The notes under the pieces: generated by a model
The model's input: only the letters and a program-made list of their open reading frames with translations
Databases searched by the model: none
What the model was told of the DNA's origin: nothing
In this document: in pieces, positions 35,470 to 46,506 of the stretch
Numbering within the stretch: position 1 is the stretch's first letter
How the letters are laid out: every line of letters begins with the position of its first letter
Source: Neurospora tetraspora
Taxonomy: Eukaryota; Ascomycota; Sordariomycetes; Sordariales; Sordariaceae
Length of the DNA: 64,000 bases
Reading direction: 5' to 3'
Assembly (NCBI RefSeq): GCF_033439725.1
Contig: NW_026944387.1
Coordinates: forward strand, 1,488,001 to 1,552,000
Made by a program: the position numbers and the translations under genes

Positions 35470-38120
35470 ATGGGAAACGCAAACACAAAGGAGTCCCGCG
35501 GCGATGACAGCGGCCGCCGTGGCCTCCACTCCGCCCTCGACGCCGGTGTAGGCTCCTCGACACAGTCTGGCAGGGAGTCATCTAGGAGGAACCGCAATAC
35601 CAGACACGATCTCATCGACGTTTTGGGGCGCGCCGCACGAGGTTCGAGCTCGCATGCGGAGCACAATGAACGCAAGGAAACAAAGCAGGAGAGGGAGGCC
35701 AGGAGGCTGGAAAGGGAGCGGGTTGCCCGGCTACAGGAGCGAGAGCGGAGCATGAAGGAAGAGCATGTCGACGGTGGCTATCTCGTCACCATGGGCACCT
35801 ATGTCGGGCCTGAGGACTTTAACAAACAGATCGTCAGGCAGTTGATGGTATGTGCGCTCAATGCCCTGGGGTCAACTCCTTCGAGCATTGCTAACTCCTT
35901 TAGATTGAGCGTAAACTTGCTCCGTTTTGGCGAGGACTAAACGATTTCGACGAGAACTGGACCGAGCCTCAAATCATCGCTGCCGCGCGAGGCCTGCCTA
36001 TTCCCGCTGCCGGCGAAACTCCCCCAGATGAACTGATTCCACGACCGCGCTCACCCGCCTCACCGACCGAAGCGAGCTCGAATATCAACCACCTTACGGT
36101 CCCGATAGGCGGTCGCAGCCTGTCGACAACTTCCGAGCATAGCGCATCCAATCCTGGTTCTGCTCTGCCCTCTCCCGGTTCCGCCAAAGGGAGCAGCTCG
36201 CCTTTCAAGCCCACACGAGGCAAGGCCATTGCTGCGGTCTTGGGAGGAGGAACTTCCCGCAATGCTTCGAGTACGGAAATTGCGCCCCGCGAAATCATAC
36301 TGCCCAACGACCCTTTCGTCAACGGACAACCCCTCGAAGTCTTTCTCTACAAGAACGCTACCGAATGCCCGATCTGCTTCTTGACATACCCACCATACCT
36401 GAACCACACCCGTTGCTGCGACCAGCCAATTTGCAGCGAATGCTTCGTTCAGATCAAGCGGCCGGATCCGCATTTCCCAGAGGGACACAACGAGAACGAC
36501 CCGAATAATAACCCTGAGGAGTCTGCCGGACTTTTGGTATCGGAGCCCGCTTGCTGCCCCTACTGCACGCAACCCGACTTTGGCGTTACTTATGAGCCGC
36601 CGCCATTCCGTCGCGGCTTGACCTATGCCATTTCACCCGTAGCCCTTGGGAGCACAAGCACAGCTATGTCATCCGAAAGCTCGGTCAACTCAGGATCTCT
36701 GTCTCCCGATGTCACTTCACCAGGTGGCCGTCGTCGCAACAAGTCATTGTCTGCCAACGCACCGAATGTCGTTCTAACGGATAGAGTCCGGCCAGAGTGG
36801 GCAAACAAGTTGCAGGCCGCACGGGCGCACCTGGCGAGACGCGCTGCTGCTGCGACAGCTTTACACACTGCAGCATTCTTGATGAACAACAACGAGTCCC
36901 GTCTTAGGAGCCGCTTCGGGCGTAGGAATACCGGAGGCTCTGGGTCAGCATCGGCTACTCCTGGTAATGGCGATGATAATAGGGGTGCCAGCCCAGCCAC
37001 CCCTGCTAATGCTGGTGCTACGACCAATACAGATCGTGCTGCCGGTTCTGGTGGTAATGGAAACCGACGGAGCCGGTTGGAAGATCTAGAGGAGATGATG
37101 TTCGCGGAAGCCATCCGACTGTCGTTGGCTGCGGAGGAGGAGCGCAAGAAGAAGGCTGAGAAGGAGGAACAGAAGGAGGCTAAGAAGCGCGAGAAGGAAC
37201 GGGAGAAGGCAGAGAAAAAAGCAGAGAAGGCAGCAGCCAAAGCCGCAGCGAAACAGGGCGGACCTTATGAGGCAAGCCGCAGTGGACACAGCTCGGCAAG
37301 TGGAAGTAGTCTGAGTCTACCTGGGCTGAGTTTCGGTAGGAAGCGTGGAAATAGTGCTGCCAGCAACCTCCGAGTCGAAGCCAGCGTAGCCAGCGCTATG
37401 GCATCCACGGGCGCCGCCGTGTCGTCGCCAGCAGCTCCTGGAGCGCTAGCTCCAGATTCGAACACCAAGGATAAGGGTAAGGGCGTTGATAGAAGTGCGG
37501 GCGCGGCGAACAACGACGCTTCTGCTTCTACGTCTCCCGTTCGTCCCATGCCGTCTCCCCAGCCGACTGCTGGACCGTCGCATCTTCGCCAGATGAGCAG
37601 TGCCTCGTCAGTCTCTTCGTCTGCGGTTGAAAGTCACCAGGGCAGTTATGTGCCGCCCTCTAATCTCCAGGATCCTCGTGGTAGCGGTCTCAGTCTAGGT
37701 GGCCGTTCCGGAGTCAGTGAAGACGGCGACGAACAGGACAGGGACGACCCAAGCACCAGCACGGAGCCTATGTTCAACTTCAGAAGTTTGGCCGAGGTAG
37801 TTGGCGTGAGCATCGAGGGCGAGCACGCCGGCAAGCGCCTCAGTCAAATCAATGCTGACGGTCAACCGATCGTGGGACAAGATGAATCGGCAAAGTCGGA
37901 TGAAGGTGCTGGCGAGCATGTAGAGCATGTAGAGCGTGTCTTCGATTCACAGACTACCGGCCTTTCGGAGCAGGATTCGGAGATGAACTCGCAGCCTCCG
38001 CGATTTACTATCACTCTCGATTCACCCGCGACATCGGTCGAGGACGTCAGTACTACCAGCGACTCGAAGCATGTCGGCAACGAGACCACCGTGGAGCATG
38101 CGAGACAGGTCACGCAGTGA
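35470..38120 (+). CDS. SIP5: SIP5-family RING-like protein
   Basis: Exons 35470-35847 and 35904-38120 encode 864 residues. The N-terminus MGNANTKES is a good myristoylation site (Gly2, Ser/Thr-rich after). A basic, Arg/Glu-rich coiled segment (about 60-95) is followed by the family core [28 protein letters not shown] across the intron. A RING-like zinc motif lies near residues 280-345, starting [14 protein letters not shown] and ending with a CCPYC pair. After about residue 450 come Ala/Lys/Glu-rich coiled coil and long Ser/Ala-rich disordered segments. Yeast Sip5 interacts with the Snf1 kinase and the Reg1/Glc7 phosphatase. The ubiquitin ligase role suggested by the zinc motif is an inference. 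The protein is longer than yeast Sip5 because of the disordered tail. Confidence 0.9.
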
Positions 38121-39061
38121 TCGATTGCTGGCAACGAGAATAAGAGGAACAACAGAAAACATCCACAGGAATTGGGAGCTGATATCCAACACAGGCTAGG
38201 AAGAGCGCCCAGAATCATAGAAACAGTATAAACCGCAAGAGGCCACAACCTCTTAGTGTAGGAGTAGGGAAAGCGCGGGAAGACTGATTAAGTTGAGGAG
38301 AATGAAAGGGGAAGGAAGGAAGGATGTTAGGTGTATGGGAGCAACACCATTACCAATACCACCATCGATTCGTCAAGTTTGTGTGTATGTGCCAGGGAGG
38401 AGAAAGAGCATCTAGGAGGACCGATTTATTTTGTATATCCAACAACCACCTACTACCTACTTTTCTTGCCCGCCACCGTTGTCAACCACAGTGTCCACTC
38501 GCAGTCTTTTTCTTTCTTTACCAGGAATTAGGAGAAAGCCAACAATACTGAGAGGCGGAAATGGAAGGAGTTTCATGGTTGTTCGTTCATTGGTCATCGA
38601 CGAATTGGAGTCTGGAGTCTTTCCAATGCAGAAGGGCTTCGAAGGTTACTGATTTTGTTCTTTAGAAACTGGGAAGGGATCTTATGGATGGGAGAATGGG
38701 AGAACTACGCACGTTCGAGTTAGTGAATAAGGCAGTGAAGGGGAAATTCCACCGTATCACAGACCACCACAGCGTACGGTAATCGAGATTGCTTTGTTTT
38801 CGAAGGATCGTAAATTCGAATAATATGATGCGACAGCGATTGTTGACTGTAGTCTTCACGCTGCGTACACCGATATATACTTCACAGCGTAGTACTGTTT
38901 CGCAGACTTGTGTCTTTGTGGTGTCAATAGTCAGGCATATGAAGTGACGGACGAGGGGTGATGTCGAGAGGTTGCCGATTTTCTGCTGCTGCGATGCGGG
39001 CGGGTTCGTAGTGGGGTTATAGGTGCTTATTTCCGAGCGCTAATTCAACAACAATCAAAAA
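38121..39061. other. Intergenic: SIP5 3' flank and upstream of tRNA-Tyr
   Basis: About 940 bp without a supported gene. It includes the SIP5 3' untranslated region and the 5' flank of the tRNA gene. Confidence 0.5.
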
Positions 39062-39150
39062 CCCCTTGTGGTGTAGTTGGATATCACGTTCGGCTGTAAT
39101 TGTCTAGATTGTATACCGAAAGGTCACCGGCTCGATTCCGGTCGAGGGGA
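39062..39150 (+). tRNA. tRNA-Tyr (anticodon GTA), intron-containing
   Basis: The 7-bp acceptor stem CCCCTTG/CGAGGGG has the C1-G72 pair typical of eukaryotic tRNA-Tyr, with discriminator A at 39150. The anticodon stem TTCGG/CCGAA frames the loop with GTA at 39096-39098. A 15-nt intron (39100-39114) follows position 37, the canonical site. The T arm ACCGG-CTCGATT-CCGGT closes properly. A T9 run at 39156-39164 is the Pol III terminator. Confidence 0.93.
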
Positions 39151-39735
39151 ATTTCTTTTTTTTTAATTTTTTTTTTCACGACTTTTACACTACGACGCAC
39201 CGACGATATTGCACTTGTCAACCTGGACTTTTTTTTTTCCCCTTTGCCTATTGATCGTTGCAATAAGTGGTGGTATGCTTTCGCCTATGATGAATATTCT
39301 AGAGCCTAAGAAATGAAACAGGAACTGTCTCTGCTGTGTCCTCTGAAGACGGTTGTATTCATCATCTGGGCTTTCTACGCCACTACAGTTTCTTCCCATT
39401 GTCCCTCTCATCCCAGTCCCATTGTCCATTCCATTGTCCACCCCAACTCGCCCAACTCCCCAACTCCAACTCCCGATCCCCGATCTTAATCCCCATCCAA
39501 ACCCGGCTTCCCCTTCCGCTCCCGGCTCGGCCTTCTCTTGAGTCTCGGCAGTCTCCGCTTTCAACCACCAAATTCCCTCAACCCTCCACATCCCACACCA
39601 CCGGCCGGCCGCCCAGCACCCACAAAGTCAGGCAACCCACAAACCCCCCAGTTACTATTGTCTCGAGGTATATGAGCCATTTTCCTCTCATGCCTTTTCA
39701 ACAACCAAGCCTTCACAACAAGGTCAAATTCCATT
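39151..39735. other. Spacer between tRNA-Tyr and tRNA-Met
   Basis: 585 bp. It contains several poly-T tracts at the left and a pyrimidine-rich, CCCAACTC-repeat-like segment at about 39400-39500. No gene supported. Confidence 0.5.
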
Positions 39736-39855
39736 GGGACCTTGGCGCAGTTGGCTAGCGCGCAGGTCTCATACTAATCACATGTATGATCTGACTGACT
39801 AACAACAGTTCAGAAAGTAATCCTGAGGTCGGGAGTTCGAGCCTCCCAGGTCCCA
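39736..39855 (+). tRNA. Elongator tRNA-Met (anticodon CAT), intron-containing
   Basis: The acceptor stem GGGACCT/AGGTCCC is perfect, with discriminator A at 39855. The anticodon CAT is at 39770-39772 in the stem CAGGT/TCCTG; the T-T pair at 31-39 also occurs in yeast elongator tRNA-Met. An intron of 46 nt (39774-39819) follows position 37. The T arm GGGAG-TTCGAGC-CTCCC is perfect. Termination is expected in the T6 run at 39859-39864, followed by the long T20 tract. Confidence 0.92.
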
Positions 39856-41448
39856 ATATTTTTTCCTTTTTTTTTTTTTTTTTTTTGGGGGGGGGGATTT
39901 TGGACATTTCTTGCATGCAATGCCTTACCATCATACATACATACATACATGTTCTGCTCCGTTTTTGTTCTCTTGCTGTTTGTTTGTTCTCTTGCTTACC
40001 TACTCACTTAGGGGATTGATTCTCTGTAACGTACCTTGCTTGATTGAGCGTGGACTTTTTGAGGTGGCTTGTTTTGTTTTTTACTTAATTAAATCTTGCT
40101 CGAAGAGTGTTGTTGATGTTGATGTTGAAACATTTGGTTGGTATCTTCGTAGTTGAGAAATGGTGTTCGTCTGTCTAGCTGGCTGGCGCATCTGTTGACA
40201 CGCACTCATGAACTGGAATTTTTAGTTGGGCCATCCATCCCTTTTGAGACGGTTTAATCAACGGCCAAATGCACGCAGAGAGACAAGACAGTGACTCGCT
40301 AGTGGTGTTTACTGCCCTTTTTCTTCGAAGCTTTATGGTCAAATTTCTTTTTTGCGTCTTGCCCAGTCTACGGACTTGGAGGATTTATCTGTTCCAAGTT
40401 GCACCCCGAATGCTCTACTTTCTGTTGTCTCTCCTGTAGATATCTCGTTGTGAGCTCCTTGCACCCCGCCACCTCACTTCCTCTCCGCAGCCACCCCCTC
40501 AGGAGCGCGCGTGCAGTGAGAAAAGGTGGCAGGCGGCGATAAGGAACGAAAGCTCCAAGTCACCACCACGCTCGGTGTAGTTGTTTTCGTCGTGCGATGT
40601 CAACGACGTTGGTCGAAGTCGAATGTTCAAGTTCCGGAAAAGAGCCGTCCCATTGTCATCCCCCGTCCAGTTTGTTGCCTCGAAGGCGATCGATGATTCT
40701 ATAAGCAGTCAGCAGTAACAGCCTTCGCGGTCTCGGCTGCAGATTATCGCCTGTGTGGTCAGTCACAAAGGTAAGAAGGAACAAGGAAAAAGAAGGAAGG
40801 GCAGATTGATTACGTGGGAAAGCCCCACTGGGCCTATGGATGAGAAGCCCCAAGCCCCCCTTCCCCGTAGGGTCGAGGGTCAAAACAACGATAAGAGAAG
40901 GGGGAAGGGAGGACTTGGGCTGCGGAGCGAATGAACTGAGAAGCCGCAGTTCAACAAAAAGGTTTGCCGAAGCAGCTTTGTTCATGCGCCTGCCGCTCTA
41001 TGATAGTATACAGATATCTGCTGGGTAAGCATCGGCCCAAAGAGAGGGCCTAGAGTTCAGTGATAAGAACTGATGGCAGAAAGCAGAATGCGCTTGTCCA
41101 TGGCAGGACGAACTGCCGTTGGAATGGCGGATGCGCTGAAAAACGAAAAGTAGTACAAGGGGAAAGAGCAAGATCTTCGAGCCGTCGTCAGGCATATCAA
41201 GGGGGTATCGTATGCTTCCATGGCCACTGAGATATCAGGGCCCGATCCGCGTCGCTCAGTTGCCGCCGCAGTTGGATGCAGATATTCCGTATTCCGCCAA
41301 CGCCAAAACAGACGCCAAGTCTCTCCGTGTACGGTCATCAACCGATCGTAATCAGCATGAGTTGTGTCGCGTGTACCTGAGCACATTGAGAACACTGAAC
41401 CTAGCAGAGAAACTCGTGCGTCAGAACTCATGGCATGATGCTTACCAC
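39856..41448. other. Intergenic: homopolymer tracts, then TRF4-like 3' flank
   Basis: About 1.6 kb without a supported gene. The left end has T20 (39867-39886) directly joined to G10 (39887-39896), then an ACAT microsatellite near 39935-39953. The right part is the 3' flank of the poly(A) polymerase gene. Confidence 0.5.
39867..39896. repeat. T20-G10 homopolymer junction
   Basis: Twenty T are followed directly by ten G, just downstream of tRNA-Met. The exact lengths of such runs are prone to sequencing and replication slippage. Confidence 0.85.
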
Positions 41449-43863
41449 CTAGCGTCTCCGAGGACCGGCTGGACCGTTAGGCGCTGCCAGCTTCTCCAAA
41501 TGGGCTCGCTGATTTCGGAAAGTCGAGTAGTTGCCTGCCAAAATGACCTCCAAAATGCTGGCATTGCGCCTATCAGGGGACTGAGCAAGCTGCGCCATGC
41601 GTCCTGCGAGCAGTTCATAGGCTTGCTTGAAGAGCGCCACGATCGTGCTGGTATTGCTAGAGCCGCCAGCGATGTCGTTCTCCGAGTTGTTGGGGTCGAT
41701 GACCGAAAAGCGGTCATGGTTCTTGTATGCAAAGGTGTTGATCTTGTGCTGTATAAAGTGTCAGCCGAAGCGAACGCAGGGCATACAACAACGGACACTT
41801 ACCTTGGGAAGATATTTGGGCGGGTTCAGGCAAATTGCCGTGGTCCGGTAGTTGAACTTGTTACCATAGAGGTCAAAGAAATGCATCAAGAGGTCCCCAA
41901 CGTGATGGTTTGGGTCCATGGATCCGCTTTGTATTTGGGGCATCAGCTGAAGCATGCTGGTGACCAAGCAGGTGACAGTGAACCCTCCGATACCGCCATT
42001 GACCGGCTCGTTCAAGCCCCTCATGCAGAGGAAATGTTTGATCAATGTGACCAGAACAGGCATGACAGGGAACTGGTCTCTCCAGGCATGGAACGTCTTG
42101 ATGGCCTGCAAGCCCGTGTCATTCTCAAAGGACATATCAATCTTGAGGCCTGTCCTGGAGTCAACCCACTTGACCAGCGGCACTTTGGCAAAGGCGATGA
42201 TCTCGACCTCGTTCTGGAAAGCAAGTTTCTGTTGCTTGAGGGCGTCACTGAGCCTGTACATGGTCCTTCTAGTATCGTACTTGGCCCGATAGTTTCTCTT
42301 GTACTGATCGGAGCAGAGTACCATGTCCATGTCACCGGTAGGCAGGTAAAGTCCGGACGGGAACGATCCGAATGGATAAACTCCGGCATCAGAGAAGGTG
42401 TTGCGAACAAACCTGTTGATTTCGTCGAGCACCTCCTCACGGATACGTTTCTCGAAAGCACGAGGCTTGACATATTCGTAGAAATCGATGATCTCTTTGT
42501 GCAGCCAACGGCCCATCGTGGGGCTTGCCGAATGATCTTCGGCATCCCTCATCCAGGGGCAGGAGTCCTGGTTGGGAACTACTCGCCACTCGGGCTGAAG
42601 CTTGCCACCCACGGGCGCCCTGGTTGCCTTCTTGAGCCTAGCATGAGGCAACACGATCTCGTCGTCGTGGGTACGCTTCCTGCTACCCAAAGCAGAAGGA
42701 GTGGGATCATCGAAAGTGAGACGAGTCTTGGGTAGGTTCTTGGGTATGTTCCTAGGTGCCGTAGGAACCGGAGCCGAGTCCTGTTCGCTATCAGTGCCTG
42801 TGAGATCAATAGTCCCTGCCTCAGGCTTCTTGTCATCAGGCTTCTTGTCATCAGGCTTCTTGTCATCAGGCTTCTTGTCCTCAGGCTGCTTGTCCTCAGG
42901 CTTCTTGGAAGGCTGCTTAGCCTTTGAATCCTCGCTTGCGGCCGCGACGGGAACAAGGGAAAGGGGATCACGAGCTGATTTCCCAGTGGGCTTCACCTCT
43001 TGGACAATCTCAATGTCACTGTCGCTATCAGAGTTAAACATGATGATTTCGTCCAGGTCGTTCGGGAGCGCGGTCTTGGTTTCGGCAGCGGTTTGCACAC
43101 GGGCTTTTCTGATCATCTGCACAACGTCCTTGGTCTTGCGCTCCCGAGCGCCCTCGGGAGGGAGTGCAGTATAGGGGTCGGGATTGGACCACTTGGGGGT
43201 GTTGTTGTCGCTGGCTGACTGGTCAAGCGTAGTGCGGGCACGCTTGGTCGACGGCTCAGCATCTTCATCGGCCTCATCTCCAGAGATGTCCATCTCCGCC
43301 TCATCACTGTCAGACAGTTCGTCGACATTCCGGTAGAGCACGCCTGTCTCGGGGTTGTAGAGGGCCTCCTCGTTTCCAGACTCATGGGTACCGCTCAATA
43401 GCTCGCGCTCAGCTGCAACAAAAGGACGCCACGGTTTCTTAAAACCTCCGTGAGGGCCAGCGTTGCGGCCTCGTCCACGACCGTTGGGACCTCCTCTTCC
43501 GTGGCGACGATCGCCTCTGGGAGAGTGGGCTCTGCGGCCATTGTAGGACTGCCTGTTGTCGTTGGGACGGTAGTTGTCGTAGTTGGAGTTGCTGACTCCC
43601 GGCGGCTTCTCTACCCTAAACGAGAAATCGCCCTGAGGAGGCCGATAATTGTCGCGGTCTCTTCCGCCACCACCGCCGCCGTTGTTGCGGTTGGAGTAGT
43701 TGTCGGAGGGACGGTAAGATGTCGGCTGGGGAGGTCGGGCAGGGAGACCATGAGGGCCGTTCGGCGCGCGTTGTTGGTAGCTGTTGCGGTCGTCGCGATG
43801 GTCGTTACCACGACGTCGACCGCCGCCGCCGCCGCCGCCACCGTTCTGGTATCGTTGCGACAT
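41449..43863 (-). CDS. Non-canonical poly(A) polymerase, TRF4/PAPD5 type (TRAMP complex)
   Basis: Two exons (43863-41803 and 41748-41449) encode 786 residues. A Gly/Arg/Asn-rich RGG-type N-terminus (about 1-165) suggests RNA binding. The nucleotidyltransferase core starts near 450. It has the helix-turn GS motif in PFGSFPSGLYLPTGDMDMV (about 495) with the DxD metal ligands, a third acidic strand in GLKIDMSF, and the central domain with GGIGGFTVTCLV and the PAP-associated NYRTTAICL block. Trf4/5-type enzymes add short oligo(A) tails to aberrant nuclear RNAs for exosome decay. A disordered region holds KKPDD repeats (DNA 42821-42907) next to a TIDLT sequence that resembles a SUMO-interacting motif. 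The gene is divergent from ARP6. The frame is open upstream of 43863 (to 43965), but the chosen ATG starts the family-like Gly-rich head. Confidence 0.92.
42821..42907 (-). repeat. 15-bp coding minisatellite (KKPDD/KKPED repeats)
   Basis: About five and a half tandem copies of a 15-bp unit (plus-strand TCAGGCTTCTTGTCA) encode KKPDD/KQPED repeats within the poly(A) polymerase gene. Three central copies are identical at the DNA level, suggesting recent expansion. Confidence 0.85.
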
Positions 43864-44426
43864 GCTAAAACTAGCAGTTATTGGTTTGTGTGATACTGAC
43901 CACGATAAATCGCATCGGGTTAGTGCTCGGTATCGGAGCACAAGAGGATGAGGTTGATTCCACAAGGGAAACAGGATACGCTGGGAAGTGGAAATGTTCA
44001 GCTTGTCTTTTTTTCAAGAAGTCCAAGGTAAAAGTTGTGTGGGGCAGCATTTGTAGTGCAGAGTTGACGGGACGGGCAACAAGTGATGACGGGAGGCAGG
44101 CCTGTTCCCAGTCGAGATTTCCACAAGGCAGGTGCGCTGTGTTGCCCGCTGCCGCAGTGGCAGGCGCGGCAGGTACGGCAGGTTCCGTTTTCGCAGGGCA
44201 CTCTGAATGATGAAATGCCAAGAAAATCCCAGCCAGTCGAGGTGACACTGATAACCCTTATCGTTCCCCTTATCAGCAGGTCGCCGATACAATTTCCAGG
44301 ACAGCGTCACTAACAATTAACAGCCTTCTCTCGAACAACAACCGCGACGCGACTCTCCCACGCACCTCAAGTTCCAACAAAGCTGCGCAAGAATCAATTG
44401 CTTGCAGCTGTTTATTCAGTACTGTA
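43864..44426. other. Divergent promoter region of the TRF4-like gene and ARP6
   Basis: 563 bp between two nuclear-function genes. No coding signal is supported. Confidence 0.5.
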
Positions 44427-45828
44427 ATGGCAGGAGGAGGAGGAGGGGCCAGGAAGTCCCGGGCGGCGGGACCAGTACCCCCCACGACAACACTGGTCCT
44501 CGACAACGGCGCCGACACCATCAAAGCTGGTTTCGTTTCCGATGATACAAGTGACGACAAGCCTCGCATTATCCCAAACTGCCTCGCGCGAGACCGCCAC
44601 AGGAAGATATACGTCGGTTCGGAGCTTGAAAAATGCAAGGACTTCAGCGAGATGGCCTTCAGGCGCCCCGTCGAGAAGGGCTTCATCGTCAACTGGGAGG
44701 CCCAGAAAGAGATATGGGATCGCGAGTTCTTCGACGATAAAGCTCCGCAGAAATGCAATCCATCTGAGACCAGGCTCATCCTCACAGAGCAGCCAAATTC
44801 GTTACCTTCCCTTCAAACACACTGTGACCAGATAGTCTTTGAGGAGTATGGCTTTGCGAGCTATTACCGTGGAGTGGGTATGTGACATCCTAGAGAATTG
44901 TTCTTTTCTTCAAAGGTGCTGACCTTACTTGCTAGGTCCTGTCTTTAACGCGTATCGTGACATTCAATCCATCTTCCGAACACCCCAATCCACCATAGAC
45001 AGTCCAGCCGAAGTCATCCTGCTCATCGACTCGGGTTACTCTCACACCACCGTTACACCTATCCTTCAAGGACGACCGCTACATCCGGCCATACGAAGAC
45101 TTGATGTGGGTGGCAAGCTCATGACCAACTATCTCACCCGGTTACTATCCGTCCGCCACTTTGACATGCGCAACGAACCATACATCGTGAACGAGATGAA
45201 AGAAGCAGTATGTTATACATCCCTGAACTTCAAGGGTGACCTGGAAAAGACTTGGAAAGGGACCCGCGGCGAAAAGAGGGAGGACTACTTGAGCGGTGCT
45301 GGCATCGCCAAGGACTACGTTCTTCCCGACTCCCACACGCACTTCCACGGTGTTGTCCGTGACTACGAGCCTGGTGTCTCGGCGCGCGCCCGCAAGGGCA
45401 TTGTATCTACAGAGGATGTACTGACGCTACGGAACGAGCGTTTTGTTGTTCCAGAGCTCCTCTTCAACCCTTCTGATATCGGCATCCGACAACCTGGCAT
45501 CGCCGACCTGGTCAAGCAGTCCCTCTTGGCTTTGCCCATTGGCCTGTGGCCTGGCCTTCTGGCTAATATAGTAGTTGTGGGAGGAAACAGTCTCTCCGAA
45601 GGCTTCTGTCAGCGTTTGCAGACCGAGATTCTCAAACGGTTCCCCGATGAATGTAGGGTTCGGGTTGCCCGCCCGGAAGACCCTATCACCAGCACATGGC
45701 TGGGAGCTGCCAACTTTGCCAAGCACGAACACGCTAGTAGGCTCGAGGTCACCAAGCAAGAGTATGAGGAACACGGAGCTGCTTGGGTGGCAAGAAAATT
45801 CGCTGCTGGGCTCGGACTAGACTCCTGA
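44427..45828 (+). CDS. arp6: Actin-related protein 6 (SWR1 complex subunit)
   Basis: Exons 44427-44877 and 44936-45828 encode 447 residues. The actin fold is clear: phosphate-1-like TLVLDNGADTIKAGF near residue 30, LILTEQPNSLPSLQ, and a second phosphate loop at IDSGYSHTTVTP. The sequence GKLMTNYLTRLLS follows, and the C-terminal VVVGGNSLSEGFCQRL and TWLGAANFA complete the fold. The Arp6 family is recognised by NCLARDRHRKIYVG and DYVLPD. Arp6 is part of the SWR1 remodeler that deposits histone H2A.Z. A short Gly-rich N-terminal extension precedes the fold. The single intron (58 nt) has GTATGT...CTAG borders. Confidence 0.95.
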
Positions 45829-46506
45829 GCATATGCTAAGAGTCTATCATTGCCTTTTTCAAGCTTCTAAGGGTTCGAGACCGGGAACCTAAAAAGTGAT
45901 TACCAAGCGGCTTTGCTGCTTAAATGAGTGCCCAGCTGAATACCATTGCCGCTGGGCCAGTGCTCGAAGGGAAACGCCAGATATTAATGGTCTTGGTGGT
46001 CTGGCGCGCCGGACAGTTCATTCTTGCCTGTCTTTTTGGACGTCAAGTGCCAAAAGGTAGGCCGTGCACTCTGTCTGACAAGCGCCGGTTGATGCTGAAC
46101 CCTATCGTGCCATGCCAAAAGACAGAGACCAAGTCTCGAGGGGGTTGTTCCATAGACTGGCGGTGATCTCGGTTGAGGTACACAACGGCAAAACTGTTCA
46201 ACTGATTCCAGCTCGCTACAACATTGCACGGCAAAGTTGGTGCCAGAGCTCATGAGGGCGAGCCACCCTGCCATCTTTGTGATACCCATGATGCTGCCCT
46301 TTGTCAAGAATTGTCTACATGGGTTGAAGAAAAGGTTGACCGCTGACCTCCAGCAAGAGGCCAAATCACACAGTGTGATGCCTACTTATCTTCATTGACT
46401 ATTGGCGTGTTATCGCCTGCAACTTCGTTAACCCGAACACCCTTGGTTCAGACCAAGGACTGGGCGTATTTTACCTCCAAAGGTGCAGATAACGCAATAT
46501 GAAGCT
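45829..46506. other. Convergent intergenic region
   Basis: 678 bp between the 3' ends of arp6 and the dehydrogenase gene. No supported gene. Confidence 0.5.

Noticed and set aside
41212-42735. 507-codon plus-strand frame antisense to the TRF4-like gene
   Set aside because: It overlaps the polymerase catalytic core on the other strand and has no recognisable domain.
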